Shown here: piece by piece, positions 1 through 11,075 of the stretch
Layout: every line of letters begins with the position of its first letter
Position numbering within the stretch: the first letter of the stretch is position 1
Assembly (NCBI RefSeq): GCF_000002425.4
Contig: NC_037264.1
Span: 16,675,391 to 16,739,390, forward strand
Reading direction: 5' to 3'
Source: Physcomitrium patens
Taxonomy: Eukaryota > Streptophyta > Bryopsida > Funariales > Funariaceae
DNA: 64,000 nucleotides
Notes under the pieces: generated by a model
What the model was told of the DNA's origin: nothing
What the model saw: the letters and a program-made list of their open reading frames with translations, nothing else
Databases searched by the model: none
Program-made: the position numbers and the translations under genes

Positions 1-360
1 GGATTAAAAGGGTGTCTATAGGATTGAGTATGCGGAATGAATGAAATTTATGGGGTTAATCTAACAGGACAGTCAGTGGAAACAAGATCGTAAGTACAAA
101 GGGGTATTGAAGATTAACAGTTTGGGTTGTTCGGGGTTCTCTGTAATGTCTAGAGACCTACAGGCTGGGGCAAAAAAAAAAAAAAAGACTTCGACAAGCA
201 GTCAAAGAGCATCCGTATAGATTTACAGTACATTGTTGCAGTCGTTTATATTCCGGCAGTCAAAAACTGATAGACTGCTTGACTATCGGTGAATCTCCAT
301 ACTACCTTCTACAGCCAGACGCCCAGCGCGTTCTCGAGCAGGAAAGCACGTAATACGACA
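1..360 (+). repeat. 3' part of the 5' LTR of element A (family 1)
   Basis: The window opens inside a long terminal repeat. Its last 50 bases (311-360) align without gaps to the last 50 bases of the repeats ending at 58406 (+) and 43063 (-): all share an ACAGCYAGA-like start, and this copy ends in ATACGACA like the one at 43063. Four bases later comes a TGG that starts a primer-binding-site-like motif. A run of 15 A lies near 173. No gene is seen in this stretch. Confidence 0.65.
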
Positions 361-364
361 TAAG

Positions 365-378
365 TGGTGAACCCGACG
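365..378 (+). other. Candidate primer binding site of element A
   Basis: The motif TGGTGAACCCGACG lies four bases after the LTR end at 360, which is the expected place for a tRNA primer site. It starts with TGG as a site for a CCA-ended tRNA should. It is not the initiator-Met type (TGGTATCAGAGC) suggested for the other families here. The matching tRNA was not identified. Confidence 0.45.
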
Positions 379-431
379 TAAAAGCTTGAGGTGGAAGGTA
401 TTGGATTTCGGTTGATTTTATCTTTATTTTT

Positions 432-2132
432 ATGGAAAACGAAAATAAAAATTTTGAAGGATTTTTGGGAGAAGTTTCTGGTGGGGAGTCTTCTAAAGGA
501 CAAGGTATGCACATGGATCCGTCTATTGCTAGTTTGTTTCAAGCCTTCTCATTGTCAATGCAGCAACAACAAAGCAATGATCGAAAGGAAGCTTTGGCAA
601 CCAAAGCATTGCAAGCAGTGGTCAATAAAATTGATCAATTTAATGGGAGGAATATTTCAAGGTATTTAAGATGTTATGTTGGTGAAATGGAATTAAATCG
701 GGTTTCAGAGAAGAAAATGGTTGCACTATTTGGACTTACCACGATACCGGAGATAAAGAACTACATTACATCGATTACGGATCGTTGTGGGAATTCATGG
801 GAGGATTTTTCACATGCATTGAAAGACGAATATTTCTTAGAAGATGCTGATCGCGTTACTAAGAAGCTGTTTCTGGGATGGATTGAATGGCCTAATAAGA
901 ATTTGCAAGCAACAGAGCTACTAAGGGAATTTGAGAGGCAGTACTCTCAATTATCGAAGGTAGAAAAATTGACATTGGAGCCACAAAAAGTTGATCTATT
1001 TCTTTAAGCTGCTGATGGAGAATTGCAAGAGAAATTAGAACCCCTTCTTGAAGACAAAGAAGAAGATGAAGGATTGATGACGAAGTGGAAGAACGTTGAA
1101 GATGCGGTGGGGTTGCTTACAAAAAAAGAAAGGAGGAAGGATAGGAGCAATATTTCGAAAACAGTACAAGCACCCAAAGCTCCAGTACGTACAACATCAC
1201 CGACAATGCCTACAGTTCAACCTTCGACATCCTTGTCAAAGAAAGTAGATATGGGTATGGAAGAAATTATACGAGGAATGCGAGATCTTCAAATCAAATT
1301 GGCAAGACTTGAAGAGAATACTTCTATAAACAATTCGAAGAATGTTTCAAAACAAGGATATAAACAAAGATGCATTTGGTGTGATGATGCTTCACACACT
1401 AGAAAAGATTGCAATGAATTTAATAATATGATACGGCAGGAAATTATTTGCTAGAAAGATAGAAAGATAGCATTGAAAGATAGGGAGGATCTTCTTCAAA
1501 CCAATTTTGGCAAAGGAGGAATGAGAGCATTGGTTCAAGATTACTTAAAAGAGCATCAAACAGTAGTACGAGAAAGTGCAAGTTATGGTGCTAGAGTAGA
1601 TGATGAAATTGGTGGAAGTACGGAAACTAGTGAGTTTTGGGCTTCTACCGTTTCTACAATGCAAGAAGGGAAATTATCTTGAGAAGCATTATTGAGAACT
1701 ACAGGTACAATACGAGGAAGAACAGGTTGGGAGGATCCTGTTGAGTCTCTTTCAGTTCATGCATATATTGCTAAGAGCCAACATGAAGCTTTGATGGAAG
1801 AAAAAAGACGAGGAAATTTTGATGATACTAGAGAAGGAAATTCTTTTAAGAGGCAAACTCGAGGAGACAAGGCTCGAGAGGCAGCTTCACAAGAATTGCC
1901 TGTAAAGGATACCTCAGCATCATTGGGAGAAAAAACAACGGAGACAAAAGATAAGGGCAAATCAATTGCTTATAAGCTACTTTCTGACATTGAAGCGGCA
2001 ATAAATTTGAAAGGGGTGTTGGAAGAACGTATATTAAACACTAAGGTGGAATTCACATTGAAAGAAGTCTTGGGAATTGTAAAGAAGGAGTTTCATGATG
2101 TTATCATTGACAGCATTAAGCGAAAGAGGTAA
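432..2132 (+). pseudogene. gag region of element A
   Basis: This is the structural gag protein of a Ty3-type element, which would form the virus-like particle. The first part (432-1007) has a glutamine-rich start, then a conserved retrotransposon-gag-like helical region around KIDQFNGRNISRYLRCYVGE. A zinc-binding motif CIWCDDASHTRKDC lies near 1372-1413. The reading frame is cut by TAA at 1005, TAG at 1452, TGA at 1680 and TAA at 2130. Copy B has a sense codon at the first three positions, but the same TAA at the fourth. The start at 432 is chosen because the predicted protein begins there after the leader. The function is inferred from position and the zinc motif. Confidence 0.7.
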
Positions 2133-2135
2133 TTA

Positions 2136-2804
2136 ATGAGCGAAACTGGAATGAGTCATGCTATTGATGCAAGAATATGTAGAGATGAAGAAGAGGTTGA
2201 TATTGGTTACAAGCAACCAACAAATGAAAAGAATGGGTATAATCAGCGAGTACATTTCGAAGATTCTAGTGACAAGGGAATGGAAACTTTGAGCCATTAT
2301 ACTCGAAAGCATTGGGCAAGGGCAACTACTGAGGTATTGGTGAAGGTAGGAGATATAGAAGAACCAAAAGTTGCTTTGGTGGACCATGGTTCTGAAATAA
2401 ATCTCATGTCTAAAGATCTTTATAAGAAGTAAAAATGGCCAATTGATATGGAACATGGATGGGCAATACGAGCAGCTAATAACACACGAGGCGAATTATA
2501 TGGAGCTTGTCCAGATGTCAAAATTCGGATTGGGGATGTTGCGACGGAGCAACATTTCTTCGTTCAAGATACAACGTCTTATCCGTTGATTTTAGGACAA
2601 CCTTATATCACGGCAACACGGATGGAAATAAAGGTACTTGACGATGGTTCTGCTTGTGCAAGGGTACGGAGCGAAGATGGGAGGAAAGCTGTACAATTTC
2701 TAACAGTACCTCCTAACCATGAACGGAATCGAGATAGGTTGAGGGAGAAACCATTGCCAAAGATTGTTGAAGGATTTAAGGATTTTGGGGAGGTACCACT
2801 GTAA
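2136..2804 (+). pseudogene. retropepsin-like aspartic protease region of element A
   Basis: This segment between gag and reverse transcriptase carries LVDHGSEINLMS near 2375-2410, the usual D-(S/T)-G aspartic protease site with the centre changed to D-H-G. A later LILGQPYI block (about 2590-2612) matches the second conserved part of the fold. An in-frame TAA lies at 2430 (CAA in copy B). The segment ends in TAA at 2802 followed by a shift to the -1 frame, and copy B shares both. The role, cutting the polyprotein, is inferred from the family. Confidence 0.6.
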
Positions 2805-2807
2805 AGC

Positions 2808-3226
2808 GAGATTATGGAGGTACAAAAGAGGAGGTACTCTCGCGAGATGAAGGTGCCTTTGATGCGAGTTTTATTGGTATATTGGAGAATGGAAATATTA
2901 TGTATAAGAAAGTTGATGATTTTAAAAGAAAAGAAAGAAAAAGATTATATGATATTGAAGGACAGTTACGCAAGATAGGTACATTGCAAGATGATGAGAG
3001 GATTTTGGGTGTTTATGAAGAAAATGGACTGGAAGGTTCATTGGAATTGATTACATCTATTGGGTTAGGGGATAATGATAAGATTGTTGAGATTCGTTTG
3101 AGAGAGGTTTATACCATGCTTGAATCTTTTCAAGCACCAGAAGTCACAGTAGAGACGAGATATAAAACGGCAGATAAGAAGGTAAAGCCTGTTGCCGGAC
3201 CATTACCAGAGGATTCTAAAGAATAA
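2808..3226 (+). pseudogene. linker ORF between protease and reverse transcriptase, element A
   Basis: This 114-residue open stretch is rich in Lys and Glu, with no recognised domain. It is conserved in copy B (8048-8374 on the minus strand) with the same length and the same terminal TAA after the residues DSKE. It sits in the -1 frame relative to the preceding protease-like segment. It is probably the N-terminal connection of the pol polyprotein. In A the stop is followed directly by ATG, which opens the next segment. Confidence 0.5.
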
Positions 3227-4339
3227 ATGGGAGAAGCATCAAAAGAAGCAAGTTTAAGAGATCCAATGAGTATTGGACATCAGTTTACTGAAGAGACTTT
3301 TGAAGAATTGAAGATTGGTTCTGATGGTTCTTTATTGCCGGAGGAAATTACTTGCTTCAAAAAGATGTTGGCTAAACAAGGTAGATCGTTTGCCATCGAA
3401 TCTCATGAAATTGGGTGTGTGGATCCAAATATTATAACACCTATGGTTATCTTCACTGTACCGCATGTACCTTGGAATCTAAGACCGATTCCAGTACCGA
3501 GGGCACATTTACCTAAATTCGTGGAACTATTGAAAGAAAAGATAAAGATGAAAATATTAGAACCTTCATTTGCGCCGTATTCTAGTCGATGGTTTACGGT
3601 ACCTAAGAAGAATGGGTCACTACAGTTTATTCAAGATATGCAGCCGGTGAATGTTGTAACTATCAGGAATGCAGGAATTGGACCTATTGTGGATGAATTT
3701 GCTGAGGCGTTTGCTGGAAGGGCGATCTATTCAATGGGTGATTTGTATTCAGGTTATGATCAATTTCAACTTGCCGAAGGAAGTAGAGATATGACAACGA
3801 TGAGGACATCGCTTGGATTGGTTAGAATGTGCACTCTTCCTCAAGGCGCGACCAACTCAGTTGCGCATATGATGAATGAGATGAATAAGGTATTGAGAGA
3901 TTTTATTCCGGAAAAGACTATGCCTTTTCTGGATGATGTTCCTATAAAAGGGTGCAGAGAAGGAGACAAGGATGAAACTTTAGATACGAGGGGGTGTCGC
4001 AGATATGTTGTTGATCATATACAAGATTGTGAAAAGATTTTAACTCGGCTTGGAGAAGTTCATCTTACATTATCGGGTATGAAGTCCGTATTTGGAGTGC
4101 GAGAGGTTGTAATTGTTGGACATTTATGCGGATCTTACGGAAGAAAACCAGATCCGACTAAAGTTGATGCAATTGGAAGGATGAAAGAGGATTGTGGTTC
4201 TTTAACAAAGGTTCGCAGGTTTTTGAGTGCATGTGTATTTTATCGAATCTGGATCCCTCATTTTGCTCACATAGCGGATCCATTATATGAACTGTTACGC
4301 AAGGGTTACCGATTTGAATGGAAAGAAAGGCATATTTAG
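3227..4339 (+). pseudogene. reverse transcriptase of element A
   Basis: This region would copy the element RNA into DNA. Visible blocks, in order: RPIPVPRAHLPKFVE lead-in; WFTVPKKNGSLQFIQDMQPVN (template-grip region); the SMGDLYSGYDQFQL block with a catalytic Asp; LPQGATNSVAHMMNEM; and the catalytic box FLDDV near 3930, where Phe replaces the usual Tyr of YxDD. Then come the VGHLCG(S/F)YGRKP and VRRFLSACVFYRIWIPH blocks typical of Ty3 pol. The frame is open for 370 codons, the longest intact pol stretch in the window. It ends at a TAG (4337) that copy B does not have. Confidence 0.85.
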
Positions 4340-4342
4340 GCA

Positions 4343-4934
4343 ATGCAAAGATTGAAGAAATTATTGATGTCACCTCCAATATTGAGGAAGGTTGATTATA
4401 AGTGCAATAGACCAGTGATTCTTACTGTAGACGCTAGTCCAATTGCCGTTGGATGGGCTGTGGGTCAAGATGATTCGAATGGGAGTAGATTTGCAGTTCG
4501 ATTTGGAGCTAAAGTTTTAAGTATTCGTCAGCGTGCATATTTGCAAGTCAAAAGAGAACTTTGGGGAGTCGTTTCGGCTATGAAAGCTGAAAAGGACTAT
4601 TTGATTGGGGCAGTAGTAGTAATTGAAACAGATTGCTTACCATTGCTTGGAATGATTATTAACTGTTCAACGCCAGATATTGCAATGTTGAGATGGATTG
4701 CTTATATTAAGTTACTAAATCCAGAATTTAAGCATATCACTGGAAAGGACAATTTAGTAGCAGACATGCTATCTCGAGCAAGATACGAGAGGGAGGACGA
4801 AATGGTTGAAGATATTGATGATGTCGGATTGAAATTCTATTCAATATCAAATCTCAACAGAGAAGACAAGCTATTTCTTGAAGAATCTTATGAAGGAGAA
4901 TTATTGGATATTGGTCATTATTTGAATACCTTAT
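4343..4934 (+). pseudogene. RNase H domain of element A
   Basis: This would degrade RNA in the RNA-DNA hybrid. It shows the Ty3 RNase H pattern: TVDASPIAVGWAVGQ (first catalytic Asp), KRELWGVVSAM (Glu block), IETDCLPLLGM (second Asp), and KDNLVADMLSRA (final Asp). Homology to copy B ends at GHYLNTL (about 4934). What follows is unrelated filler, so the integrase is lost. Confidence 0.8.
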
Positions 4935-4968
4935 TGGTCATTATTATTGGTATTAATATTGGTCATTA

Positions 4969-5234
4969 TTGGTTTCATCCCTCCCAATTAACCTCCTATT
5001 AGTTTAAATCTTTATCTTTAGGCTCCTATCTCCTCTCAAGGCTTCATACTTAATATTAAGGTTCTATAACTTTTATATACTATAATCAAACTAAGTAAGG
5101 AAAACAAAATAAAGTTTTTTCATACCAACTCTTTTTAATTTAATCTATTATCCACTCTAACATACATTTAGATTTATTAACATTTAACATGTTTTAGCTA
5201 ATTTTTACATACTGTAAGCATTTACAGTACGACA
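4969..5234 (-). repeat. Family-1 LTR fragment (first ~266 bp of the LTR)
   Basis: On the minus strand this begins TGTCGTACTGTAAATGC at 5234 and matches the first 260 or so bases of the complete repeat at 57007-58406. It breaks off at about 4969 against the filler next to element A. It abuts the integrase end of element B, about 30 residues before integrase would be expected to end. It is therefore either an insertion into B or the 3' LTR of a B copy with a deletion. Confidence 0.7.
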
Positions 5235-6330
5235 ATGGTCTAAACCATCATTTAGAAAACTTCCTTAAAGTACTATGTTGATTGTCCAAGCTACTATCAT
5301 AGACCAAAATCCAATCACCTTCTTCAATTGTTTTAGGCCTCAATCAATGCTGCTTATCAAATCGTGCCTTATTTTATAACCTCACTTTTTTTAACCTTTC
5401 TAATACTATTTACACATGTTCCAATTTTTGCTCTAATTATTGAATTCTAATAGATAGAAGTTCTTCTCTTGTCAATCCATCTTCCCATGGTAGCACACTC
5501 CAAGTAGGTACTTTTTCTTCAATTGGCATAATTGATTTTAGACCTATCATAAGCTCAATAGGCATATATGCCATTACTGAGCTATGAGTTGTTCGATCAG
5601 CTCATAATGCAAATGACAAAAGTTGTGGCTATTCTCTAACCTTCCCATTACAAGCTTTAACTAATGCTTTCACAATCAGTAGGTGACCACGTTCACTTTT
5701 TGTATTTCCTTTAGGATTATAAATAGTAATTAGTGAGAATTTAATTCCACATCTTTCAAAGAATTCACGTGCTTCTTGTGCATTTAATTCTCTATGATCT
5801 GCAGTGATTTTTCCTACACATCCATAGTGACAAATAACATCTTCAAGCAAAAATCTACAAATTTCTTCCATAGATTTTATTCTCAATGCTCTTCCTTCTA
5901 CTTGATTTGATAAATCTTTATGAGCTAATACTAAATATCTCATTTACCATAACCCGATTGGCATAATAAACAAATCAAAAATCCATTTAAAATAAATAGC
6001 TAGAGGATATGTAAGATGAAGACCATCTCGATGTCATATATTAGAATACGCTTGATAAATTTTACATGACTCTACAAATAAGAGCACATCTCCATACATA
6101 TTTTTCCACCAATATCGTTCCTTAAGCTTAGCAAAAGTAGCCCAAATTCTTCTATATCTTGTCCATAAACTATCATGAAACTCCTTTAATAATTTTTGTT
6201 TCTCTTCTTTATTGCCTATCACTCTTTGTGGCATTCCAATTCCTTTCTTTGGTCTCTTCTATAAGAAACCTTCTTGAAACAAAAATCCATGTGTTTTTTT
6301 TCTTATTTGTTTAAATTTTTTTGTAGATCA
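5235..6330 (-). pseudogene. integrase of element B
   Basis: This would insert the DNA copy into the genome. The zinc-binding N-terminus is at 6034-6234 (EFHDSLWTRYRRIWATF, then ESCKIYQ; some His/Cys ligands are altered). The core is at 5629-5943: KITADHRELNAQ with the second catalytic Asp, and NPKGNTKSERG with the catalytic Glu. The C-terminal part (about 5240-5330) reads EEGDWILVYDSSLDNQ and then stops at the LTR fragment. Several frame breaks separate these blocks. Confidence 0.75.
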
Positions 6331-8047
6331 ATTTTCTTGCTTAATCAAGGTATTCAAGTAATGACCAATATCCAATAATTCTCTTTCATAAAATTCTTCA
6401 AGAAATAGCTTGTCTTCTTTGTTAAGATTTGATACAAAATAGAATTTTGATCCAACATCATCAATGTCTTCAACCATCTCATCTTCTCTTTCATATCTTG
6501 TTCGAGATAGCATGTCTTCTATTAAATTGTCTTTTCTAGCAACATACTTAAATTTCGAATTTAATGACTTAATATAAGCAATCGGTCTTAACATTACAAT
6601 ATCCGATGTTGAACAATTAGTAATCATTCCAAGTAATGGCAAGCAATCTGTTTCAATTACTACTGCACCAATCAAATAATCCCTTTTAGCTTTCATAGCC
6701 GAAACAACTCTCCAAATTTCTCTTCTGACTTGCGAATATGCACGTTGATGAATACTTAAAACTTTAGCTTCAAATCGAACTACAAATCTATTTCCACTTA
6801 AATCATCTTCACCCACAGTCTATCCAATAGCAATAGGACTAGTATCTAGAATAAGAATTACTTGTTTATTATAGTCATAATCAATTCTTCTTAAAATTGG
6901 AGGTGTCACCAATAACACCTTTAGCTTTTGCATTGCTTCAGTATACTTTCTTTCCCATTTAAATCGATAGTCCTTATATAATAATTCATACAATGGATCT
7001 GCTACATGAGTATAATGAGGAATCCATATACAATAAAATACACAAGCTCCTAAAAACCTACGTACTATTAAAGAGTCACATAAATCCTTCATCCTTTCAA
7101 TTGCATCAACTTTGCTTGGATCTGGCTTTCTCCCATAAAATCCATAGAAATGCCCAACAATAAGAACTTCTTGCACTCCAAATGTAGATTTTACTCCTGA
7201 AAGTATAAGATGAACCTCTTCAAGTCGAGTTAAAATCTTTTCACAATCTTGTATATGATCAACAATATATTTATGACACCCCCTCTCATCTAAAGTTTCA
7301 TCTTTTTCTCCTTCTCTACATTCTTTGATAGGAACATCATCTAAAAAAGGTATAGTTTTTTCAGGAATGAAGTCTCTTAATACCTTGTTCATCTCATTTA
7401 TCATATGTGCAACTGAGTTAGTAACACCTTATGGGAGAGTACTCATTTTAAGTAATCCAAGTGGCGTTCTCATTGTTGTTAGATCTCTACTCCCATGTGT
7501 AAGTTGAAATTGATCATAATCCTAATATAAATCACCCATTGAATAAATTACCCTTCTCGCAAATGCTTCTACAAACTCATCTATTAAAGGTCCTATACCA
7601 ACATTTTTTATAAATACTGCATTCATTGGCTGCATATCTTAAATAAAATGTAACGATCCATTTTTTTTAGGTACTGTAAACCAATGACTAGAATATGGAG
7701 CAAAACAAGGTTCCAAAAATTTCATTCGCATCTTTTCTTTCAATAATTCTACCAATTTAGATAAATGTGCTCTCGGCACACGAATTGGCCTTAAGTTCTA
7801 AGGCACATGAGGTTCTATAAAGATAACCATAGAAGCAACAACATTAGGATCTACACATCCTATTTCATGAGATCTAAAGGCAAATGATTTATCTTGTTTC
7901 ACAAACATTTTTTTTTAAATATTCAATTTCTGTTGGAAATAATGAACCATCACATCCAATCTGTAATTCTTCAAAAGTTTCCTTTGTAAACTGATGTCCA
8001 ATCTTCTTTGCATCTCTTAAACTCTCTTCTTTTGATGCTTCTTTTAT
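6328..8047 (-). pseudogene. reverse transcriptase and RNase H of element B
   Basis: The RNase H part is at 6328-6816 and the reverse transcriptase part at 6820-8047. The catalytic box reads FLDDVPIKECRE, again with Phe in place of Tyr as in copy A. The RNase H blocks IETDCLPLLGM and KDNLIEDMLSRT are present. The N-terminal half of the reverse transcriptase (about 7405-7920) is broken by several stops and frame changes, so no enzyme can be made. Confidence 0.8.
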
Positions 8048-9144
8048 TTATTCTTTAGAATCTTCTGGTAAGGATCCCGCAATAGGTTTTACCTTTTTAT
8101 CTACTATTTTATATTTTGTCTCTACAAAAACTTTTGGTGCTTGAAAAGATTCAAGTATAGTATAAACTTCCCTCAAATAAATTTCCACAAACTTATCATT
8201 ATTCCCTAATCTAATAGATGTAATTAATTCCAAAAAATCTTCCAATCCATTTTCTTCATAAACACCCAAAATCCTCTCATCATCTTTTAATGTCCCTAAC
8301 TTGCGTAATTCCCTTTCAATACTATATAATCTTTTTCTTTCTTTTCTTTTAAAATCATCAACTATCTTATACATAATATTTCTATTTTCAAAAATACCAA
8401 TAAAACTCGCATCAAAGGCACCTTTATCTTGCCAAAGTACCTCCTCTTTTATACCCCCATCATCCTGCTTTATAGTAGTACTTCTCCAAAATCCTCAAAT
8501 TCTTCAACAATCCTTGGTAATAGTTTTTCCTTCAACCTATCTCGATTTCGTCCATGATTAGGAGGTATTATTAGAAATTGTATAGCTTTTCTTCTATCTT
8601 CACTATGTATCCTTGCATAAGCAGAACCATTGTCAACTACTTTTGTTTCCATCCGTATTGCCGTAATATAAGGTTTTTCTAAAATCAATGGATAAGATGT
8701 TGTATCTTGAACAAAAAAATGTTATTCTATCGCAACATCTCCAATTCAAATTTTGACATCTGGACAAGCTCCATATAATTTGCCTCGTATGTTATTAGCT
8801 GCTCGTATTGCCTATCCATGTTCCATATCAATTGGCCATTTTTGCTTCTTATAAAGATCTTTAGATATAAGATTTATTTCAGAACCATGGTCAACTAAAG
8901 CAATAATTGATTCTTCTATATCTCCTACTTTCACCAATACTTCAATACTTGTCCTTGTCCAATGCTTTCGAGTATAATGGCTAAAAGCTTTCATTTCCTT
9001 ATCATTATAATCTTCAAAATGTACTCATTGATTATATCCATTCTTTTCATTTGTTGATTACTTGTAACCATTATCAACCTCTTCTTCATCTTTATATAAT
9101 CTTGCATCAATAGCATGACTCATTCCAACTTTGCCCATTAATTA
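8048..9144 (-). pseudogene. protease and linker regions of element B
   Basis: This holds the linker ORF (8048-8374), the second half of the protease-like domain (8470-8688) and its first half (8812-8994). The active-site triplet again reads D-H-G (LVDHGSEINLIS), as in element A, so D-H-G is probably ancestral for the family. The TAA at 8470 and that at 8048 occupy the same positions as in A. Confidence 0.65.
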
Positions 9145-10790
9145 CCGCTTTCATTTAATGCTGTCACACATAACATCATGAAATTCCTTTTTTGCAATTC
9201 CCAAAATTTCTTTCAATGTGAATTCCACCTTAGCATTTAATATATATTCTTCCAACACCTCTTTTAAATTTGTTGCCACTTCAATATTAGAAAGTAGCTT
9301 ATAAGCAATTGATTTACCCTTATCTTTTGTCTCCTTTGTTTTTTCTTCCAATGATGCTGAAGTATCCTTTACAGGCAATTCTTGTGAAGCCGCCTCATGA
9401 GCCTTATCTCCTCGAGTTTGCCTCTTAGAAGAATTTCCTTCTCTTATATCATCAAAATTTTCTCGTCTCTTTTCTTCCATGAAAACTTCATATTGGCTCT
9501 TAGCAATATATGCATGAACTAAAAGAAACTCAACAAGATCTTCCCAACCTGTTGCACCTCATATTATAGATGCAGTCCTCAATAACACTTCTCGAGGCAT
9601 TTTTCTTTTTTACATTGTGGAAATGGCAGAAGCCCAAAATTCACTAGTTTCTATACTTCCACCAAAGTCATCATCTACTTCAGCACCATAACTTGTACTC
9701 TCTCGTATTACTATTCTATGTTCTATTAAATAATCTTGAATCAATCCTCTGATACCTCCTTTGCCAAAATTGGTTTGAAGGAGATCCTCTGTATTCTTTA
9801 ATGCAATCTTTCCATCTTTCTTGTAAATAATTCCTTGCTGTATCATATTATTAAATTCATTGCAATCTTTTCTAGTATGTGAAACGTCATCACACCAGAT
9901 ACATCTTTGTACATACCCATATTTTAAAACTTTCTTCAAATTATTTGAAGAAGTATTTTCTTAAAGTCTTACCAATTTGATTTGAAGTTCTTACATTCCA
10001 TGTATAATTTCTTCAATCCCCATATCTCTTTTCTTTGATAAAGATGTTGAAGGTTGAATAGTACAAATTTTTGGTCGTATTTTATGTACTGGAATTTTAA
10101 TTACTTGTACTGCTTTTGGAATATTACTCCTATCCTTCCTCCTTTCTCTTTTTGTAAGAAAATCTACCACATTTTCAAAAAATTTCTACTTTATTGTCAA
10201 TCCTTCATCTTCTTCTTTGTCTTCAAGAAGCAACTCCAATTTTTCTTGTAATTCTCTATCAGTAGCTTGAAGAAATAATTCAACCTTATTCGGCTCTAAT
10301 GTCAATTTTTCTACCTTCGATAATTGAGAATACTACCTCTTAAATTCCCTTAGTAGCTCTATTGCTTGTAAATTCTTATTAGGCTCCTCAATCCATTCTA
10401 GAAATAATTTCTTAGTAACACGATCAATATCCTCCAAGAAATATTTGTCTTTTAATGCATGTAAAAAAATCTTCCATGAATTTCGATAATGCTCCATAAT
10501 TGATGTAATATGCTTTTCTATCTTCGGTATCAAGACAAGTCCAAATAATTCAACCATCTTCTTCTCAGAAATCCAATTTAATTTTATTTCCCGAACATAA
10601 CATCTTAAATACTTTGAAATATTCCTTCCATCAAACTGGTCAATTTTATTAACCACTACTTGCAAAGCTTTGGTTGCTAAAGCTTCTTTGTAATCATTGC
10701 TTTGCTGTTGCTACATAGATAATGATAAGGCTTCAAATATACTAGCAATGGATGGATCCATATACATACCTTATCGTTTAGAAGAAGCTC
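9145..10790 (-). pseudogene. gag region of element B
   Basis: This matches gag of element A: the KIDQFDGRNISKYLRCYV block at 10580-10660, and the zinc motif CIWCDDVSHTRKDC at about 9865-9905. The first codons near 10770 resemble the serine-rich start of A. Compared with A it shows extensive C-to-T and G-to-A change, including extra stops. Sequence continuing from it stops at about 10815. Confidence 0.7.
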
Positions 10791-10815
10791 CACTTGAAGC
10801 TCCTCCCAAAGCTCC

Positions 10816-11075
10816 TTGACTTTGTAAGACACATGCCTTGACTTACAAGGCAAGTTTTTCTATGCGTGGGCCACATAGTTAGCTTGGTCTTCAAGCTAAC
10901 AACATTTGTGGCACATGGCCAATTATTGACTATATTTCTAATCTCAAAAAGTCAATGAAAGATACATATAAAGTCAAAGCAGCATCAATAAAGCTTCTAG
11001 GACGCTTCTATATCAAATACTATAGAATTAACTTACTTTTATCTACTTTTACTTACTTCTACTTATTTATATATG
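10816..11075 (-). repeat. Family-2 LTR fragment abutting the LTR of element C
   Basis: This 260-bp stretch matches the part of the family-2 LTR from TTGACTTTGTA to ACTTATTTATATA (compare 11346-11605). It lacks both LTR ends. It runs directly into the full LTR that starts at 11076, so the two lie as a partial direct duplication. Confidence 0.75.

Larger units (their letters stand above)
1..4934 (+). mobile_element. Ty3-type LTR retrotransposon A (family 1), decayed and 3'-truncated
   Basis: The order is LTR end, primer site, gag, protease-like region, reverse transcriptase, RNase H. The integrase and the 3' LTR are missing: sequence matching copy B stops at about 4934, just after the residues GHYLNTL. 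The body is interrupted by eight in-frame stops or frame breaks. Copy B on the other strand (5235-10815) lets private changes be told from shared ones. A is the less decayed and more GC-rich of the two. Its protein signature (CIWCD...HTRKDC zinc-binding motif, FLDD reverse transcriptase box) marks a family distinct from elements C, D, G and H. Confidence 0.85.
5235..10815 (-). mobile_element. Ty3-type LTR retrotransposon B (family 1), decayed
   Basis: This is a second copy of the element-A family on the opposite strand, tail-to-tail with A. It keeps gag, protease, reverse transcriptase, RNase H and most of integrase. It is far more AT-rich and carries many more stops than A. Its gag N-terminus ends at about 10815, where a family-2 LTR fragment begins, so its 5' LTR is missing. 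Three stops are shared with A (at 9142, 8470 and 8048). Confidence 0.85.

Noticed and set aside
2802..2812. Programmed -1 frameshift slippery heptamer between protease and linker of element A
   Set aside because: The frames do shift by -1 in both copies, but no X-XXY-YYZ heptamer is present at the site.
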